64,000 bases of DNA. Source: Pelomonas sp. Root1217 (GTDB lineage Bacteria; Pseudomonadota; Gammaproteobacteria; Burkholderiales; Burkholderiaceae_C). The stretch lies in contig NZ_LMDC01000001.1 in assembly GCF_001425705.1 (NCBI RefSeq), forward strand, positions 620,001 to 684,000. The letters are read 5' to 3'. Within the stretch, counting starts at the first letter, position 1. Each line of letters starts with the position of its first letter. Below, one piece after another: positions 9,372-19,243 of the stretch. The position numbers were made by a program, and so were the translations under genes. The notes beneath the pieces were generated by a model. It was not told where the DNA came from. It did not search any database and saw only the letters and a program-made list of their open reading frames with translations.

Positions 9372-9932
9372 ATGAGCATTGCCGACATCAAGAAGAACGC
9401 CGAGGCCAAGATGGCCAAGTCGGTCGAATCCCTGAAGAACGACCTGCACAAGATCCGCACGGGCCGCGCCCACCCGGGCATCCTCGACCAGGTCAGCGTC
9501 GACTACTACGGCGCCATGGTGCCAATCTCGCAGGTGGCCAACGTCACGCTGCTGGACGCGCGCACCATCTCTGTCCAACCCTGGGAAAAGGGCATGGGCG
9601 CCAAGATCGAGAAGGCCATCCGCGAGAGCGACCTGGGCCTGAACCCGTCCAGCCAGGGCGACCTGATTCGCGTGCCGATGCCGCCGCTGACCGAAGAGCG
9701 CCGCCGTGATCTGACCAAGGTGGTGCGCAATGCCGGGGAAGACGCGAAGATCGCCGTGCGTAATCTGCGCCGTGACGCCAACGAGCATGCCAAGAAGATG
9801 CTCAAGGACAAGGAAATCGGCGAGGACGACGAGCGCCGCAGCCTCGATGAAGTGCAAAAGCTCACCGACCGGGTGATCTCGGAGATCGATAAGCTGATCT
9901 CGGGCAAGGAAGCCGAGATCCTGGCGGTTTGA
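9372..9932 (+). CDS. frr: Ribosome recycling factor
   Basis: RRF splits post-termination ribosomes together with EF-G. The 186-residue protein starts [20 protein letters not shown] and has [17 protein letters not shown] and the central [11 protein letters not shown] segment, with the long three-helix-bundle character of the family. ATG 9372 follows an agagaca ribosome site 22 bases after pyrH. The stop overlaps the proposed TTG start of uppS. Confidence 0.98.
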   Translation: MSIADIKKNAEAKMAKSVESLKNDLHKIRTGRAHPGILDQVSVDYYGAMVPISQVANVTLLDARTISVQPWEKGMGAKIEKAIRESDLGLNPSSQGDLIRVPMPPLTEERRRDLTKVVRNAGEDAKIAVRNLRRDANEHAKKMLKDKEIGEDDERRSLDEVQKLTDRVISEIDKLISGKEAEILAV

Positions 9933-10666
9933 GCGCTGTTCTGATGGCGCAAGATCGCCCGGCGCCACCGCGCCATGTGGCCATCGTCATGGATGGCAAT
10001 GGCCGCTGGGCCAAGAAGCGCTTCCTGCCGCGCTTCTTCGGCCACAAGGCGGGCGTGGACAGTCTCGTCAAGATCGTCCAGGCCTGCATTGACCGCGACA
10101 TCGAGTTCGTCACGGTGTTCGCCTTTTCCAGCGAGAACTGGAAGCGGCCCAGCGACGAGGTCTCGGGCCTGATGGGCCTGGTGCTGGCTGCGGTGAGCCG
10201 CTACCTGGCCAAGATGGGCGCGATGGGCGTGCGCATCCGCATCGTCGGCGACCGTGACACCGTGTCCGACAAGCTGCGCAACGCCTGGAACGAGGCCGAG
10301 ACCAGCACGCTGCACAACACCAAGCTGACGCTCAACGTCGCCTTCAACTACGGCGGCCGCTGGGACATCGTGCAGGCCTGCAAGGCCGCGATCAAGGCCG
10401 GCGTAAAGCCTGACGAATTGACCGAGGCCAAGCTGTCGGAGTTCATGGCCATGAGCTATGCGCCCGACCCCGACCTCTTCATCCGCACCGGTGGCGAGGT
10501 GCGCATCAGCAACTTCCTGCTCTGGCAGGCGGCGTATACCGAATTCGTGTTCTCGGACTGCCTGTGGCCCGAGTTCGGCGAGCGGGAACTGGACGCGGCC
10601 ATCGCGGCCTTCCACGAACGCGATCGCCGCTTCGGCGGCGTCAAAGAGGCGCCTGCCTCGGCCTGA
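9929..10666 (+). CDS. uppS: Undecaprenyl diphosphate synthase
   Basis: A cis-prenyltransferase that makes the C55 lipid carrier for peptidoglycan and O-antigen. The product has the family signature [16 protein letters not shown] (catalytic Asp in MDGNGRWA, 21-28), [11 protein letters not shown] and the C-terminal [19 protein letters not shown]. Two starts are possible: TTG 9929, which overlaps the frr stop as TTGA and has ggcgg upstream, or ATG 9944, five codons later with no ribosome site. I give the former because overlapping starts are the rule in this cluster. Length 245 residues is normal. Confidence 0.95.
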   Translation: MSAVLMAQDRPAPPRHVAIVMDGNGRWAKKRFLPRFFGHKAGVDSLVKIVQACIDRDIEFVTVFAFSSENWKRPSDEVSGLMGLVLAAVSRYLAKMGAMGVRIRIVGDRDTVSDKLRNAWNEAETSTLHNTKLTLNVAFNYGGRWDIVQACKAAIKAGVKPDELTEAKLSEFMAMSYAPDPDLFIRTGGEVRISNFLLWQAAYTEFVFSDCLWPEFGERELDAAIAAFHERDRRFGGVKEAPASA

Positions 10667-10673
10667 GCCCGCC

Positions 10674-11510
10674 ATGTTGAAAACCCGCGTCATCACCGCC
10701 GTCGTGCTGCTGGCCGTCCTGCTGCCGGTGCTCTTCCAGGCTTCGCCCTGGCCCTTTGCCTGGGTCACGGTCGTCATGATGGGCGCGGCCGGCTGGGAGT
10801 GGACGCGGCTCAACGGCCTGCCCGGCACCGGTGCGATCGCGGGCGGTGTGGCGCTGGCGCTGGCCTGCGTATGGACGCTGCTGCTCGGTGGCCTGAACGC
10901 GCCGCCGGCCTGGATCTGGTCGCTGGCCAGCCTCCTGTGGGTGCTGGGCGGCGCCTATGCCTTGCGCACTGGCCCGAGTGGCTGGCCGCGCATCGCGCGC
11001 GGCGCGCGGCTGGCCCTGGGCGCGGTGCTGCTGTGGGGCGCGTGGCTGGCCATCGTGCAAGCCAAGGTGCATGGCATCAACTTCATCCTGTCGGTATTCT
11101 GCCTCGTGTGGATGGCCGACATCGCCGCCTATTTCGGTGGCCGTGCCTTCGGCAAGCGCAAGCTGGCGCCCAGCATCAGCCCGGGCAAGAGCTGGGAGGG
11201 CGTCTGGAGCGGCCTGGCCGGCGTCATTCTGCTCGGCTTTGTCTGGGTGCATGTCATCGACGTGAAGCTGGCCGTGGATTCGCCCAGCCTCTACACGCTG
11301 CTGGTCCAGCGCCACGGCTGGGTATCCTTGCTGGCGCTCGTCTTCCTCGGCGCAATGAGTGTCGTCGGCGATCTGTTCGAATCCCTCGTCAAGCGCGCCA
11401 CCGGCGCCAAGGACAGCAGCAACCTGCTGCCGGGCCATGGCGGGGTGCTGGACCGTATCGACGCGCTGCTTCCGGTCTTCCCTCTGGCGCTTGCCTTGAT
11501 CAGCCTATGA
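10674..11510 (+). CDS. cdsA: Phosphatidate cytidylyltransferase
   Basis: Makes CDP-diacylglycerol from phosphatidate and CTP, the branch point to all membrane phospholipids. A 278-residue integral membrane protein with about eight hydrophobic segments starting at MLKTRVITAVVLLAVLLPVL. The C-terminal CDS signature is present (residues 237-266: LVKRATGAKD, then LLPGHGGVLDRID). The start ATG 10674 is 7 bases after uppS; the open frame before it overlaps uppS and is not used. The stop overlaps the dxr start by 4 bases (ATGA). Confidence 0.96.
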   Translation: MLKTRVITAVVLLAVLLPVLFQASPWPFAWVTVVMMGAAGWEWTRLNGLPGTGAIAGGVALALACVWTLLLGGLNAPPAWIWSLASLLWVLGGAYALRTGPSGWPRIARGARLALGAVLLWGAWLAIVQAKVHGINFILSVFCLVWMADIAAYFGGRAFGKRKLAPSISPGKSWEGVWSGLAGVILLGFVWVHVIDVKLAVDSPSLYTLLVQRHGWVSLLALVFLGAMSVVGDLFESLVKRATGAKDSSNLLPGHGGVLDRIDALLPVFPLALALISL

Positions 11511-12676
11511 ACCGCCGCCAGCGCGTCTGCATCCTCGGCTCGACCGGCTCAATCGGCGTCAACACGCTGGACGTCATCACCCGCCATCCCGAGCGCTACG
11601 AAGTCGTCGCGCTGAGTGCGATGAGCCGAGTTGACGAACTGCTCGCCCAATGCCTGGTGTGGAAGCCGCGCTTTGCCGTCATGCCCGAGCGCGACGCTGC
11701 TGGCCGCCTGCGTGAGCGCCTGCGTGAAGCCGGCAGCCGCACCGAGGTGCTGGACGGCGCTCAGGCGTTGGCCGACATTGCCGCCCATCCCGAAGTTGAC
11801 ACCGTGATGGCTGCCATCGTCGGCGCCGCCGGCCTCGCGCCGGCCATCGCCGCGGCCCGCGCCGGCAAGCGCCTGCTGCTGGCCAACAAGGAGGCCATCG
11901 TCGTCGGCGGGGCCCTCTTCATGCAGGCGGTGGAAGAGGGCGGAGCCACGCTGCTGCCCATCGACAGCGAGCATTCGGCCATTTTCCAGTGCCTGCCCGA
12001 GGATCGTGCCGCCTGGCATGAGCGCATCGACCACATCGTGCTGACGGCCTCCGGCGGCCCCTTCCGCAGCCGCGACCCCGCTACGCTGGCCGACGTCACG
12101 CCGACCCAGGCCTGCGCCCATCCCAACTGGGTCATGGGCCGCAAGATCTCGGTCGACTCGGCGACGATGATGAACAAGGCGCTGGAGGTCATCGAGGCGC
12201 GCTGGCTGTTCAACCTCGCGCCGGATCAGATCAAGGTGCTGATCCACCCGCAGAGCATCATCCATTCGATGGTGGTCTGCCGGGATCAGTCGGTGCTCGC
12301 CCAGCTCGGCACGCCGGACATGCGCGTGCCCATCGCCTACGGCCTGTCCTTCCCCGAGCGCATCACCTCGGGCGCCAGCCGGCTGGACCTGTTGACGACG
12401 CCCGGCCTGAGCTTCGAAGAGGCCGACGCGGTGCGCTTCCCCGGCCTGCACCTTTCCTGGCAGGCCCTGCGCGCGCCGGAAGGCAGCACCACGGTATTGA
12501 ATGCGGCCAATGAAGTGGCGGTGGATGCCTTCCTGAGCGGCCTCCTGCGCTTTGACCGCATCCACGCGATCAACTCCCAGTGTCTGGCCGATATTCAGCC
12601 GGGCGATTGCGCCAGCATCGAGGCGCTGCTGGCGCTGGACGCCCGCACCCGCGAGCACGCGAGGAGCCTGCTGTGA
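11507..12676 (+). CDS. dxr: 1-deoxy-D-xylulose 5-phosphate reductoisomerase
   Basis: Second enzyme of the MEP isoprenoid pathway, converting DXP to MEP with NADPH; target of fosmidomycin. The 389-residue protein starts MNRRQRVCILGSTGSIG (NADPH-binding GSTGSIG at 11-17), and has LLANKEAIVVGG, LPIDSEHSAIFQCL, the metal and substrate segment ASGGPFR, and MGRKISVDSATMMNKALE. The ATG overlaps the cdsA stop. It feeds the substrate chain of uppS two genes upstream. Confidence 0.97.
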   Translation: MNRRQRVCILGSTGSIGVNTLDVITRHPERYEVVALSAMSRVDELLAQCLVWKPRFAVMPERDAAGRLRERLREAGSRTEVLDGAQALADIAAHPEVDTVMAAIVGAAGLAPAIAAARAGKRLLLANKEAIVVGGALFMQAVEEGGATLLPIDSEHSAIFQCLPEDRAAWHERIDHIVLTASGGPFRSRDPATLADVTPTQACAHPNWVMGRKISVDSATMMNKALEVIEARWLFNLAPDQIKVLIHPQSIIHSMVVCRDQSVLAQLGTPDMRVPIAYGLSFPERITSGASRLDLLTTPGLSFEEADAVRFPGLHLSWQALRAPEGSTTVLNAANEVAVDAFLSGLLRFDRIHAINSQCLADIQPGDCASIEALLALDARTREHARSLL

Positions 12677-14034
12677 CGATGACGCTGGGCATCCTGCTGG
12701 CACTGGCGGTGCTGATCCCCATCCACGAATGGGGCCACTATCGCGTGGCCCGGGCTTGTGGGGTCAAGGTGCTGCGTTTCTCGATCGGCTTCGGCCCTGT
12801 GCTTTGGCGTCGTATCGGCCGCGGCGGCACCGAGTTCGCGCTCAGCGCCATCCCGCTGGGTGGGTATGTGCTGATGCTGGACGAGCGCAATGCGCCCGTA
12901 GCGCCGCACGAGCGCGAGCAGGCCTTCAATCAGCGCCCGCTGCGCCAGCGCGCCGCCATCATTGCGGCCGGGCCGTTGACCAACTGGCTGCTGGCGATCG
13001 TGCTGTTCGCCGTGGTGGCCTGGGTGGGCATCGACCAGCCCAAGGCCTTGCTCGGTACCCCGACCAGCGGCTCGTTGGCGGAGCGAGCCGGTCTGCGTGC
13101 GGGTGACATCGTGCTGGCAGCCTCCGACACGGAAGGCGAGTGGCAGCCCGTCCGGTCATTGCCCGACCTGCAGGCGGCGATGCTGCGCGCCCAGGTGCTG
13201 GGCGAGAGCCTGCATCTGTCGGTCAGCGACGCTCAGGGCCGTTCGCCACGCAGCGTGCGCCTTGAGACCGAGCGCCTGGTGGGCCGCGCACCGGATGCGC
13301 AGCTGATTGCGGACATCGGCCTGACACCGTTTTCGCAGCCGGTGATCAGCCGCGTGGCCGACGGCGGCGCGGGGGCCGCGGACGGCCTGATGGCAGGTGA
13401 TCGTGTGCTGGCCATCGATGGCCGTAGCGTGCCCGACGCAGCCTTCCTGCGCGATGCCATCCGCATGGCGCGCGATGGCGACACGCCGCGCACCATGCAA
13501 TGGCGGATCGAGCGAGCCGGCCAGGTGCTGGAATTGGCAACGACGCCGCGCCTGGTGCAGGAGGCGGGCCAGCGCGTGGCCCGGCTGGGCATCGGTGTGG
13601 GGTCGCCGTTGGAGCGCGTCACGATCAGCTACGGGCTGGTCGACGGCCTGTGGCAGGGCGTGACGCAGAGCTGGGACATGGCGGTCACCACGGTCCGGAT
13701 GCTGGGGCGCATGCTCACCGGCCAGGCCTCGTTGAAGCTGCTCAGCGGGCCGCTCACCATGGCCGAAGCGATCGGCGATGCTGCCAAGGCCGGGCCCAGC
13801 TACTACCTGGAGCGACTTGCGCAGATCTCGCTCGGCCTGGCGATATTGAACCTGCTGCCGCTGCCGATGCTCGACGGCGGGCACCTCATGTATCATCTTT
13901 TCGAGGGTTTGAGTGGCCGCCCCGTCTCCGAATGGTGGCAACGGCAACTGCAGCGCGCTGGCGCGCTGATCCTGATGCTGATGATGGCCTTGGCCCTTTC
14001 CAACGACGTCGCCCGCCTCGCGGGCTGGCACTGA
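12673..14034 (+). CDS. rseP: RIP zinc metalloprotease RseP
   Basis: An inner-membrane site-2 protease that cuts anti-sigma factor RseA to release sigma-E under envelope stress. The 453-residue protein has HEWGH (zinc, residues 18-22) in the first membrane segment, two PDZ regions in the middle, and the second zinc motif LPMLDGGHL (LDGGH at 400-404) near the C-terminus. GTG 12673 overlaps the dxr stop (GTGA) and has gaggag six bases upstream, so I prefer it over ATG 12679. The neighbours are bamA and skp, the outer-membrane assembly genes whose failure it senses. Confidence 0.95.
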   Translation: MTMTLGILLALAVLIPIHEWGHYRVARACGVKVLRFSIGFGPVLWRRIGRGGTEFALSAIPLGGYVLMLDERNAPVAPHEREQAFNQRPLRQRAAIIAAGPLTNWLLAIVLFAVVAWVGIDQPKALLGTPTSGSLAERAGLRAGDIVLAASDTEGEWQPVRSLPDLQAAMLRAQVLGESLHLSVSDAQGRSPRSVRLETERLVGRAPDAQLIADIGLTPFSQPVISRVADGGAGAADGLMAGDRVLAIDGRSVPDAAFLRDAIRMARDGDTPRTMQWRIERAGQVLELATTPRLVQEAGQRVARLGIGVGSPLERVTISYGLVDGLWQGVTQSWDMAVTTVRMLGRMLTGQASLKLLSGPLTMAEAIGDAAKAGPSYYLERLAQISLGLAILNLLPLPMLDGGHLMYHLFEGLSGRPVSEWWQRQLQRAGALILMLMMALALSNDVARLAGWH

Positions 14035-14049
14035 CACTCCCCGGTTCCC

Positions 14050-16407
14050 ATGTCCTTTCCTTTCAGTTCGGGAGCGAAGCGTCGCCCCTTCCGCCTCGGC
14101 TTGCTGGCTTTGGCTGTCACGGGGATGTTCCAGTCGGGGCTAGCCTGGGCGGCCGATCCCTTCGTGCTGAAGGACATCCGCGTCGAAGGCCTGCAGCGGA
14201 CCGACCCGGGCACCGTGTTCGCGTCGCTGCCCTTTCGCATCGGCGACACCTACAACGATGAAAAAGGTGCTGCCGCGCTGCGAGCCCTGTTCGCCACGGG
14301 CCTGTTCAAGGACGTGCGCATCAGCATCGAGGGCAATGCCGTCGTCGTCATCATCGACGAGCGCCCCATCATCGCCAACGTCAACTTCGTCGGCCTGAAG
14401 GAGTTCGACACCGAAGCGCTGACCAAGTCGCTGAAGGACGTCGGCATCGGCGAAGGCAAGCCCTTCGACAAGGCCTTGGCCGACCGTGCCGAGCAGGAGC
14501 TCAAGCGCCAGTACCTCACGCGCAGCCTCTACGGTGCCGAGGTCACGACGACGATCACGCCCATCGAGCGCAACCGCGTCAACGTCAGCTTCAACGTGAC
14601 CGAGGGTGAGCCGGCCAAGATCGCCGAGATCCGGATCCTGGGTTCCAAGGTGTTTTCCGAAAGCACGTTGATGGGCCTGCTCGAGCAGACCACCACCGGC
14701 TGGCTGACCTGGTACACCAAGACCGACCGCTATTCGCGCGCCAAGCTGAACGCGGACCTGGAAACCATCCGCAGCTACTACCTGAACCGCGGCTACCTGG
14801 AGTTCGCCGTCACGTCCACGCAGGTGACGATCTCGCCGGACAAGCAGAGCATCAGCATCGCCATCACGGTCAGCGAAGGCCAGCCCTACACCGTCACAGG
14901 CGTCAAGCTCGAGGGTGACTACCTGGGCCGCGAGGAGGACTTCAAGCACCTCGTCTACCTCAAGCCCGGCCAGGCCTACCAGGGCGAAGCGGTCGCCAAC
15001 ACCACGCGTGCCTTCAGCGACCTGTTCGGCACCTATGGCTATGCCTTCGCCCGCGTCGACAGCCGCCCCGAAATCAACCGCGAGACCGGCCAGGTCGTCG
15101 TCACCTTCGTCGCCGAGCCGCAGCGCCGCGTCTACGTGCGCAAGGTCATCATCTCCGGCAACTCGCGCACCCGTGACGAAGTCATCCGCCGCGAGTTTCG
15201 CCAGTTCGAAGCAGCCTGGTACGACGGCCAGAAGATCAAGTCCTCGCGTGACCGCGTCGAGCGCCTGGGTTACTTCAAGGACAAGGAAGTCAGCATCGAC
15301 ACCCAGGAAGTGCCGGGCGCCCAGGATCAGGTCGATGTCATCCTGACCGTGGTCGAGCGCCCCACCGGCGCCATCACGGTCGGTGCGGGCTACTCCAGCC
15401 AGACCAAGCTGTCTTTCACGGGCTCGATCCGCCAGGACAACGTGTTCGGCTCGGGCAACTACCTCGGCATCGACGTTGCCACCGCCCGCACGGGCCGCCA
15501 GCTGCAGATCAGCACGGTCGACCCCTACTTCACCGTTGACGGCGTGTCGCGCTCGCTCGATGTGTTCTATCGGACCACGCGCCCGATCAACACGCTGGGC
15601 GAGGAGTACCAGTACGTCACCAAGGGCGGTGCCATCCGCTTTGGTGTTCCCTTCTCGGAAATCGACACCGTCTTTTTTGGCCTTGGCTACGAGCAGACCG
15701 ACATCACGACGTCCAAGGGGTTGCCCAACAGCTATCTGCTGTTCGTCAACCAGTTCGGCCAGCGCAGCAATTCCATCCCGTTCACCATCGGCTGGCAGCG
15801 TGACAGCCGCGACAGCGTCATCTCGCCGCTCAAGGGCAAGTACCAGCGCGTCAACGTCGAGACCAGCGCCATTGGCGACGCCAAGTTCGCCCGCATCAAC
15901 CTGCAGTACCAGCAGTATTTCGAGATCACGAACAAGATCACGCTGGGCATCAACAGCGAACTGGGCTGGGGCGTGGGCCTGGGCGGCAAGCCCTATCCCA
16001 TCTTCAAGAATTTCTACGGTGGCGGCCTGGGCTCTGTGCGTGTCTTCGAGGCCGGCTCGCTGGGTCCGGTGGACATCACTGGTTCCTATGTCGGTGGCAA
16101 CCGGCGCTTCAACACCAATGCCGAGCTCTATCTGCCGGTGCCCGGTAGCGGCAATGACAAGAGCTTCCGCATCTTCGGCTTCGTCGACCTGGGCGGTGTC
16201 TGGGGGCCGGATGCCAAGCTCAACTGGAAGACGCTGAGCAACGATACGGCGCATGATGGTAGAGACATGCTTCGTGCTTCGGGAGGTATTGGCTTGAGTT
16301 GGATCTCGCCCATGGGCCCGCTTCGCCTGAGCTACGGTAAGCCGATTCGCAAATCCGGCAAGGATAGAATCGAAAAATTCCAATTCCAGATCGGGACTGC
16401 ATTCTGA
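14050..16407 (+). CDS. bamA: Outer membrane protein assembly factor BamA
   Basis: The Omp85 core of the BAM complex that inserts beta-barrel proteins into the outer membrane. The 785-residue precursor has a signal peptide (cleavage near residue 34, after AWA), then five POTRA domains beginning FVLKDIRVEGLQR, and a C-terminal 16-strand barrel that ends in phenylalanine (FQIGTAF), the usual beta-signal. The Omp85 lid-loop motif family is also seen in GGGLGSVRVFE. Its start is 15 bases after rseP and it shares one base with skp. Confidence 0.97.
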   Translation: MSFPFSSGAKRRPFRLGLLALAVTGMFQSGLAWAADPFVLKDIRVEGLQRTDPGTVFASLPFRIGDTYNDEKGAAALRALFATGLFKDVRISIEGNAVVVIIDERPIIANVNFVGLKEFDTEALTKSLKDVGIGEGKPFDKALADRAEQELKRQYLTRSLYGAEVTTTITPIERNRVNVSFNVTEGEPAKIAEIRILGSKVFSESTLMGLLEQTTTGWLTWYTKTDRYSRAKLNADLETIRSYYLNRGYLEFAVTSTQVTISPDKQSISIAITVSEGQPYTVTGVKLEGDYLGREEDFKHLVYLKPGQAYQGEAVANTTRAFSDLFGTYGYAFARVDSRPEINRETGQVVVTFVAEPQRRVYVRKVIISGNSRTRDEVIRREFRQFEAAWYDGQKIKSSRDRVERLGYFKDKEVSIDTQEVPGAQDQVDVILTVVERPTGAITVGAGYSSQTKLSFTGSIRQDNVFGSGNYLGIDVATARTGRQLQISTVDPYFTVDGVSRSLDVFYRTTRPINTLGEEYQYVTKGGAIRFGVPFSEIDTVFFGLGYEQTDITTSKGLPNSYLLFVNQFGQRSNSIPFTIGWQRDSRDSVISPLKGKYQRVNVETSAIGDAKFARINLQYQQYFEITNKITLGINSELGWGVGLGGKPYPIFKNFYGGGLGSVRVFEAGSLGPVDITGSYVGGNRRFNTNAELYLPVPGSGNDKSFRIFGFVDLGGVWGPDAKLNWKTLSNDTAHDGRDMLRASGGIGLSWISPMGPLRLSYGKPIRKSGKDRIEKFQFQIGTAF

Positions 16408-16916
16408 TGATGAGCAAGCTCTTGCAATCGGTGGCCCTGGCCGCATCGATGATGGTGGCCACCTCGGTGGTGCAAGCCCAGGAACTGAAGATCGGCTACG
16501 TGAACAGCGAGCGCGTGCTGCGTGAGGCCAACCTGGCCAAGGCAGCCCAGGTCAAGCTGGAGACCGAGTTCGGCAAGCGCGAGAAGGATCTGCGCGATCT
16601 GGAAACCAAGCTGCGCGGCGCAGCCGAGAAGCTGGAAAAGGACGCGCCCACGCTGTCCGAAGCCGAGCGCAACCGCCGCCAGCGCGACATCGTCGAGCAG
16701 GAGCGTGATTTGCAGCGCAAGCGCCGCGAGTGGCAGGAAGACCTGACCCAGCGCAAGAACGAGGAGCTGTCCGCCGTGGTCGAGAGGGCCAACCGCGTCA
16801 TCAAGCAGATCTTCGACGCCGAGAAGTACGACCTGATCCTGCAGGACGCGATCCACTTCAGCGCGCGTGTCGACATCACCAAGAAGGTGATCGACGCGTT
16901 GAACGCGCAGAAGTAA
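16407..16916 (+). CDS. skp: Periplasmic chaperone Skp/OmpH
   Basis: Skp holds unfolded outer-membrane proteins on the way to BamA. The 169-residue precursor has a signal peptide (cleavage after VQA, about residue 24), then LKIGYVNSERVLRE and a long highly charged coiled-coil region (about 45-130), the tentacle part of the Skp trimer. ATG 16407 overlaps the bamA stop by one base; a second ATG at 16410 is also possible. Confidence 0.93.
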   Translation: MMSKLLQSVALAASMMVATSVVQAQELKIGYVNSERVLREANLAKAAQVKLETEFGKREKDLRDLETKLRGAAEKLEKDAPTLSEAERNRRQRDIVEQERDLQRKRREWQEDLTQRKNEELSAVVERANRVIKQIFDAEKYDLILQDAIHFSARVDITKKVIDALNAQK

Positions 16917-16928
16917 GTCGCTAGCTTC

Positions 16929-17957
16929 ATGAGCTCGACGCCCGTCGCGCTCTCCGAGTTGATCGCCGCCTTGGGCGGCGATTTGCTTGGTGGGCCCGAC
17001 ATCCGCATCACGCGTATCGCGCCGCTGGACGAGGCTGACGACACGAGCATCAGCTTCCTCGCCAACCCGCGTTACCAGGCCCAGCTGGCCACCACGGCGG
17101 CGGCCTGCGTCATCGTGGCGCCGGCTTTTGCCGAGGTGGCGTCAGCACGTGGCGCGGCCATCGTCACGCCCGATCCTTATCAGTACTTCGCGCGGCTCAC
17201 GCAGTGGTGGGCCGCATGCACGCGCCCTTCGCCCAAGGCCGGTGTGCATGCCAGCGCCGTGGTGTCACCCGATGCGAGGCTGGGGCAGGGCGTCGAGATT
17301 GGTCCGCTGGCCGTCATCGAGGCTGGTGCCGTCATCGGCGATCACGCCCGTATCGGCGCTCACTGCGTCGTCGAGCGCGAGGCGGTCGTGGGCGCACACA
17401 CACGGCTGGCGCCGCGCGTCGTGCTGGGCTATGGCTGCCGCATTGGTGCCCGCGGCCTCGTGCACAGTGGCGTGGTCATTGGCGCTGACGGTTTCGGCTT
17501 CGCGCCCAGCAAAAGCGGCTACGTGAAGATTGAGCAACTCGGCAATGTCGCCATCGGCGATGACGTCGAGATCGGTGCCAATACCTGCATCGACCGCGGT
17601 GCGCTGGCCGACACCGTCATCGAGGACGGCGTCAAGCTCGACAACCTGATCCAGATCGCCCATAACGTGCACATCGGCCGCAATACCGCGATGGCGGGCT
17701 GCGCGGCGGTCGCCGGCTCGACAAGGATCGGCGCCAACTGCACCATCGGCGGTGCGGCCAACATCATCGGCCACCTGACCATCGTCGACGGCGTGCACAT
17801 CTCGGCGGCCACCACCGTCACCCGCAGCATCGGCGAGCCGGGCGTCTACAGCGGCCCCTATCCCTTCGAAGAGAATTCGAGCTGGCAGAAGAACGCGGCC
17901 ACCCTGCGACAGCTCAGCACCCTGCGCGAACGCGTGCGCGCGCTGGAGAAGAAATAA
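16929..17957 (+). CDS. lpxD: UDP-3-O-(3-hydroxyacyl)glucosamine N-acyltransferase
   Basis: Third step of lipid A synthesis: adds the N-linked hydroxyacyl chain. The 342-residue protein has an N-terminal uridine-binding region ([13 protein letters not shown]), then a left-handed parallel beta helix of hexapeptide repeats, the catalytic-His segment [14 protein letters not shown], and a C-terminal helix. It starts 12 bases after skp and its stop codon abuts the fabZ ATG without any gap. Confidence 0.97.
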   Translation: MSSTPVALSELIAALGGDLLGGPDIRITRIAPLDEADDTSISFLANPRYQAQLATTAAACVIVAPAFAEVASARGAAIVTPDPYQYFARLTQWWAACTRPSPKAGVHASAVVSPDARLGQGVEIGPLAVIEAGAVIGDHARIGAHCVVEREAVVGAHTRLAPRVVLGYGCRIGARGLVHSGVVIGADGFGFAPSKSGYVKIEQLGNVAIGDDVEIGANTCIDRGALADTVIEDGVKLDNLIQIAHNVHIGRNTAMAGCAAVAGSTRIGANCTIGGAANIIGHLTIVDGVHISAATTVTRSIGEPGVYSGPYPFEENSSWQKNAATLRQLSTLRERVRALEKK

Positions 17958-18452
17958 ATGAACGAACCGACCCAGACCTCGACCCAGACTCAGACCACCG
18001 TCCCGACGACGATGGACATCCACGAAATCCTCAAGCGCCTGCCGCACCGCTATCCCATTCTGCTGGTGGACCGCGTCGTCGAGCTGATCAAGGGCGAGCG
18101 CATCCGCGCCATCAAGAACGTCTCGATCAATGAGCCTTTCTTCCTCGGCCACTTCCCGCATCGCCCTGTCATGCCGGGCGTTTTGGTGCTGGAAGCGCTG
18201 GCCCAGGCCGCGACGCTGCTGGCCATCGAGACCGTGGGCATCGTGCTGGACGAGAAGTCGGTCGTCTACTTCGCCGGTATCGACGGCGCCCGCTTCAAGC
18301 GCCCGGTGGAGCCAGGCGACCAGCTGGTGCTGGAAGTGACGCTGGGCCGCGCCAAGGCCGGCATCTACAAGTTCAATGCCCGCGCGCTGGTGGGCGAGCA
18401 GCTGGCCGCCGAAGCCGAGCTGATGTGCACGATGCGCCGCATCGAAAGCTGA
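17958..18452 (+). CDS. fabZ: (3R)-hydroxyacyl-[acyl carrier protein] dehydratase
   Basis: Dehydrates hydroxyacyl-ACP in fatty acid synthesis and competes with LpxA and LpxD for the same hydroxyacyl-ACP. The 164-residue protein has the hot-dog signature [10 protein letters not shown] and the catalytic pair H65 (GHFP) and E79 (VLVLEALAQ). An 18-residue Thr/Gln-rich N-terminal tail ([13 protein letters not shown]) precedes the domain; a second ATG at the end of that tail (residue 19, MDIHEIL) could be the real start. Confidence 0.96.
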   Translation: MNEPTQTSTQTQTTVPTTMDIHEILKRLPHRYPILLVDRVVELIKGERIRAIKNVSINEPFFLGHFPHRPVMPGVLVLEALAQAATLLAIETVGIVLDEKSVVYFAGIDGARFKRPVEPGDQLVLEVTLGRAKAGIYKFNARALVGEQLAAEAELMCTMRRIES

Positions 18453-19240
18453 TGGCGATTCACCCGACTGCCATCGTCGACCCGGCCGCCGAGTTGGACT
18501 CGTCGGTCGAGGTGGGTGCCTATTCGCTGATCGGCCCGCACGTGAAGATAGCCGCCGGCACCAAGGTCGGCCCGCATGTCGTCATCGAAGGCCACACGAC
18601 CATCGGCCGCGACAACACCTTCTTCCAGTTCAGCTCCATCGGCGCGGCCAACCAGGACAAGAAGTACGCCGGCGAGCCGACGACCCTGGTCATTGGCGAC
18701 CGCAACACCATCCGCGAGTTCTGCACGCTCAACATCGGCACGGTGCAGGACCGCGGCGAGACGACGATGGGCAACGACAACTGGATCATGGCCTACTGCC
18801 ATCTGGCCCATGACGTCGTCATCGGCAACGAGTGCGTGCTGGCCAACAACGCGACGCTGGCCGGCCATGTGCGCCTGGGCGACCATGTCACCGTTGGCGG
18901 CCTGACCGGCATCCTGCAGCGCATGCGCATCGGCGACCACGCCATGATCGGTTTCCAGGCCCATGTGGCCCAGGACGTGCCGCCCTTCATGACCGTGGAC
19001 GGCAATCCGCTTGCCGCTCGCGCAGTCAACGTTGTAGGCCTGAAGCGGCGCGACTTCAGCAGCGAGCGCATCGGCGTCATCCGCCAGATCTACAAGCTGC
19101 TCTATCGCAGCGGCCACACGCTGGATGAAGCCAAGGCTGGCATTGCGGCACTGCGCGGCACGGAAGGCGGTGCGGCGGACGGAGACATCGACAACATGCT
19201 CACCTTCCTCGCCGCCTCCACGCGCGGCATCGTGCGCTAG
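18452..19240 (+). CDS. lpxA: UDP-N-acetylglucosamine O-acyltransferase
   Basis: First step of lipid A synthesis. The 262-residue protein is a left-handed beta helix with hexapeptide repeats from IHPTAIVDP onward; the catalytic His is in [10 protein letters not shown] (H117 and H120), and the C-terminal helical part has [26 protein letters not shown] 18452 overlaps the fabZ stop (TGATG). The longer open frame upstream lies inside fabZ. Confidence 0.97.
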   Translation: MAIHPTAIVDPAAELDSSVEVGAYSLIGPHVKIAAGTKVGPHVVIEGHTTIGRDNTFFQFSSIGAANQDKKYAGEPTTLVIGDRNTIREFCTLNIGTVQDRGETTMGNDNWIMAYCHLAHDVVIGNECVLANNATLAGHVRLGDHVTVGGLTGILQRMRIGDHAMIGFQAHVAQDVPPFMTVDGNPLAARAVNVVGLKRRDFSSERIGVIRQIYKLLYRSGHTLDEAKAGIAALRGTEGGAADGDIDNMLTFLAASTRGIVR

Positions 19241-19243
19241 CCG

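Noticed and set aside
14140-16446. 768-codon open frame opposite bamA
   Set aside because: GC-rich antisense shadow; bamA on the plus strand has full domain structure and signal peptide.
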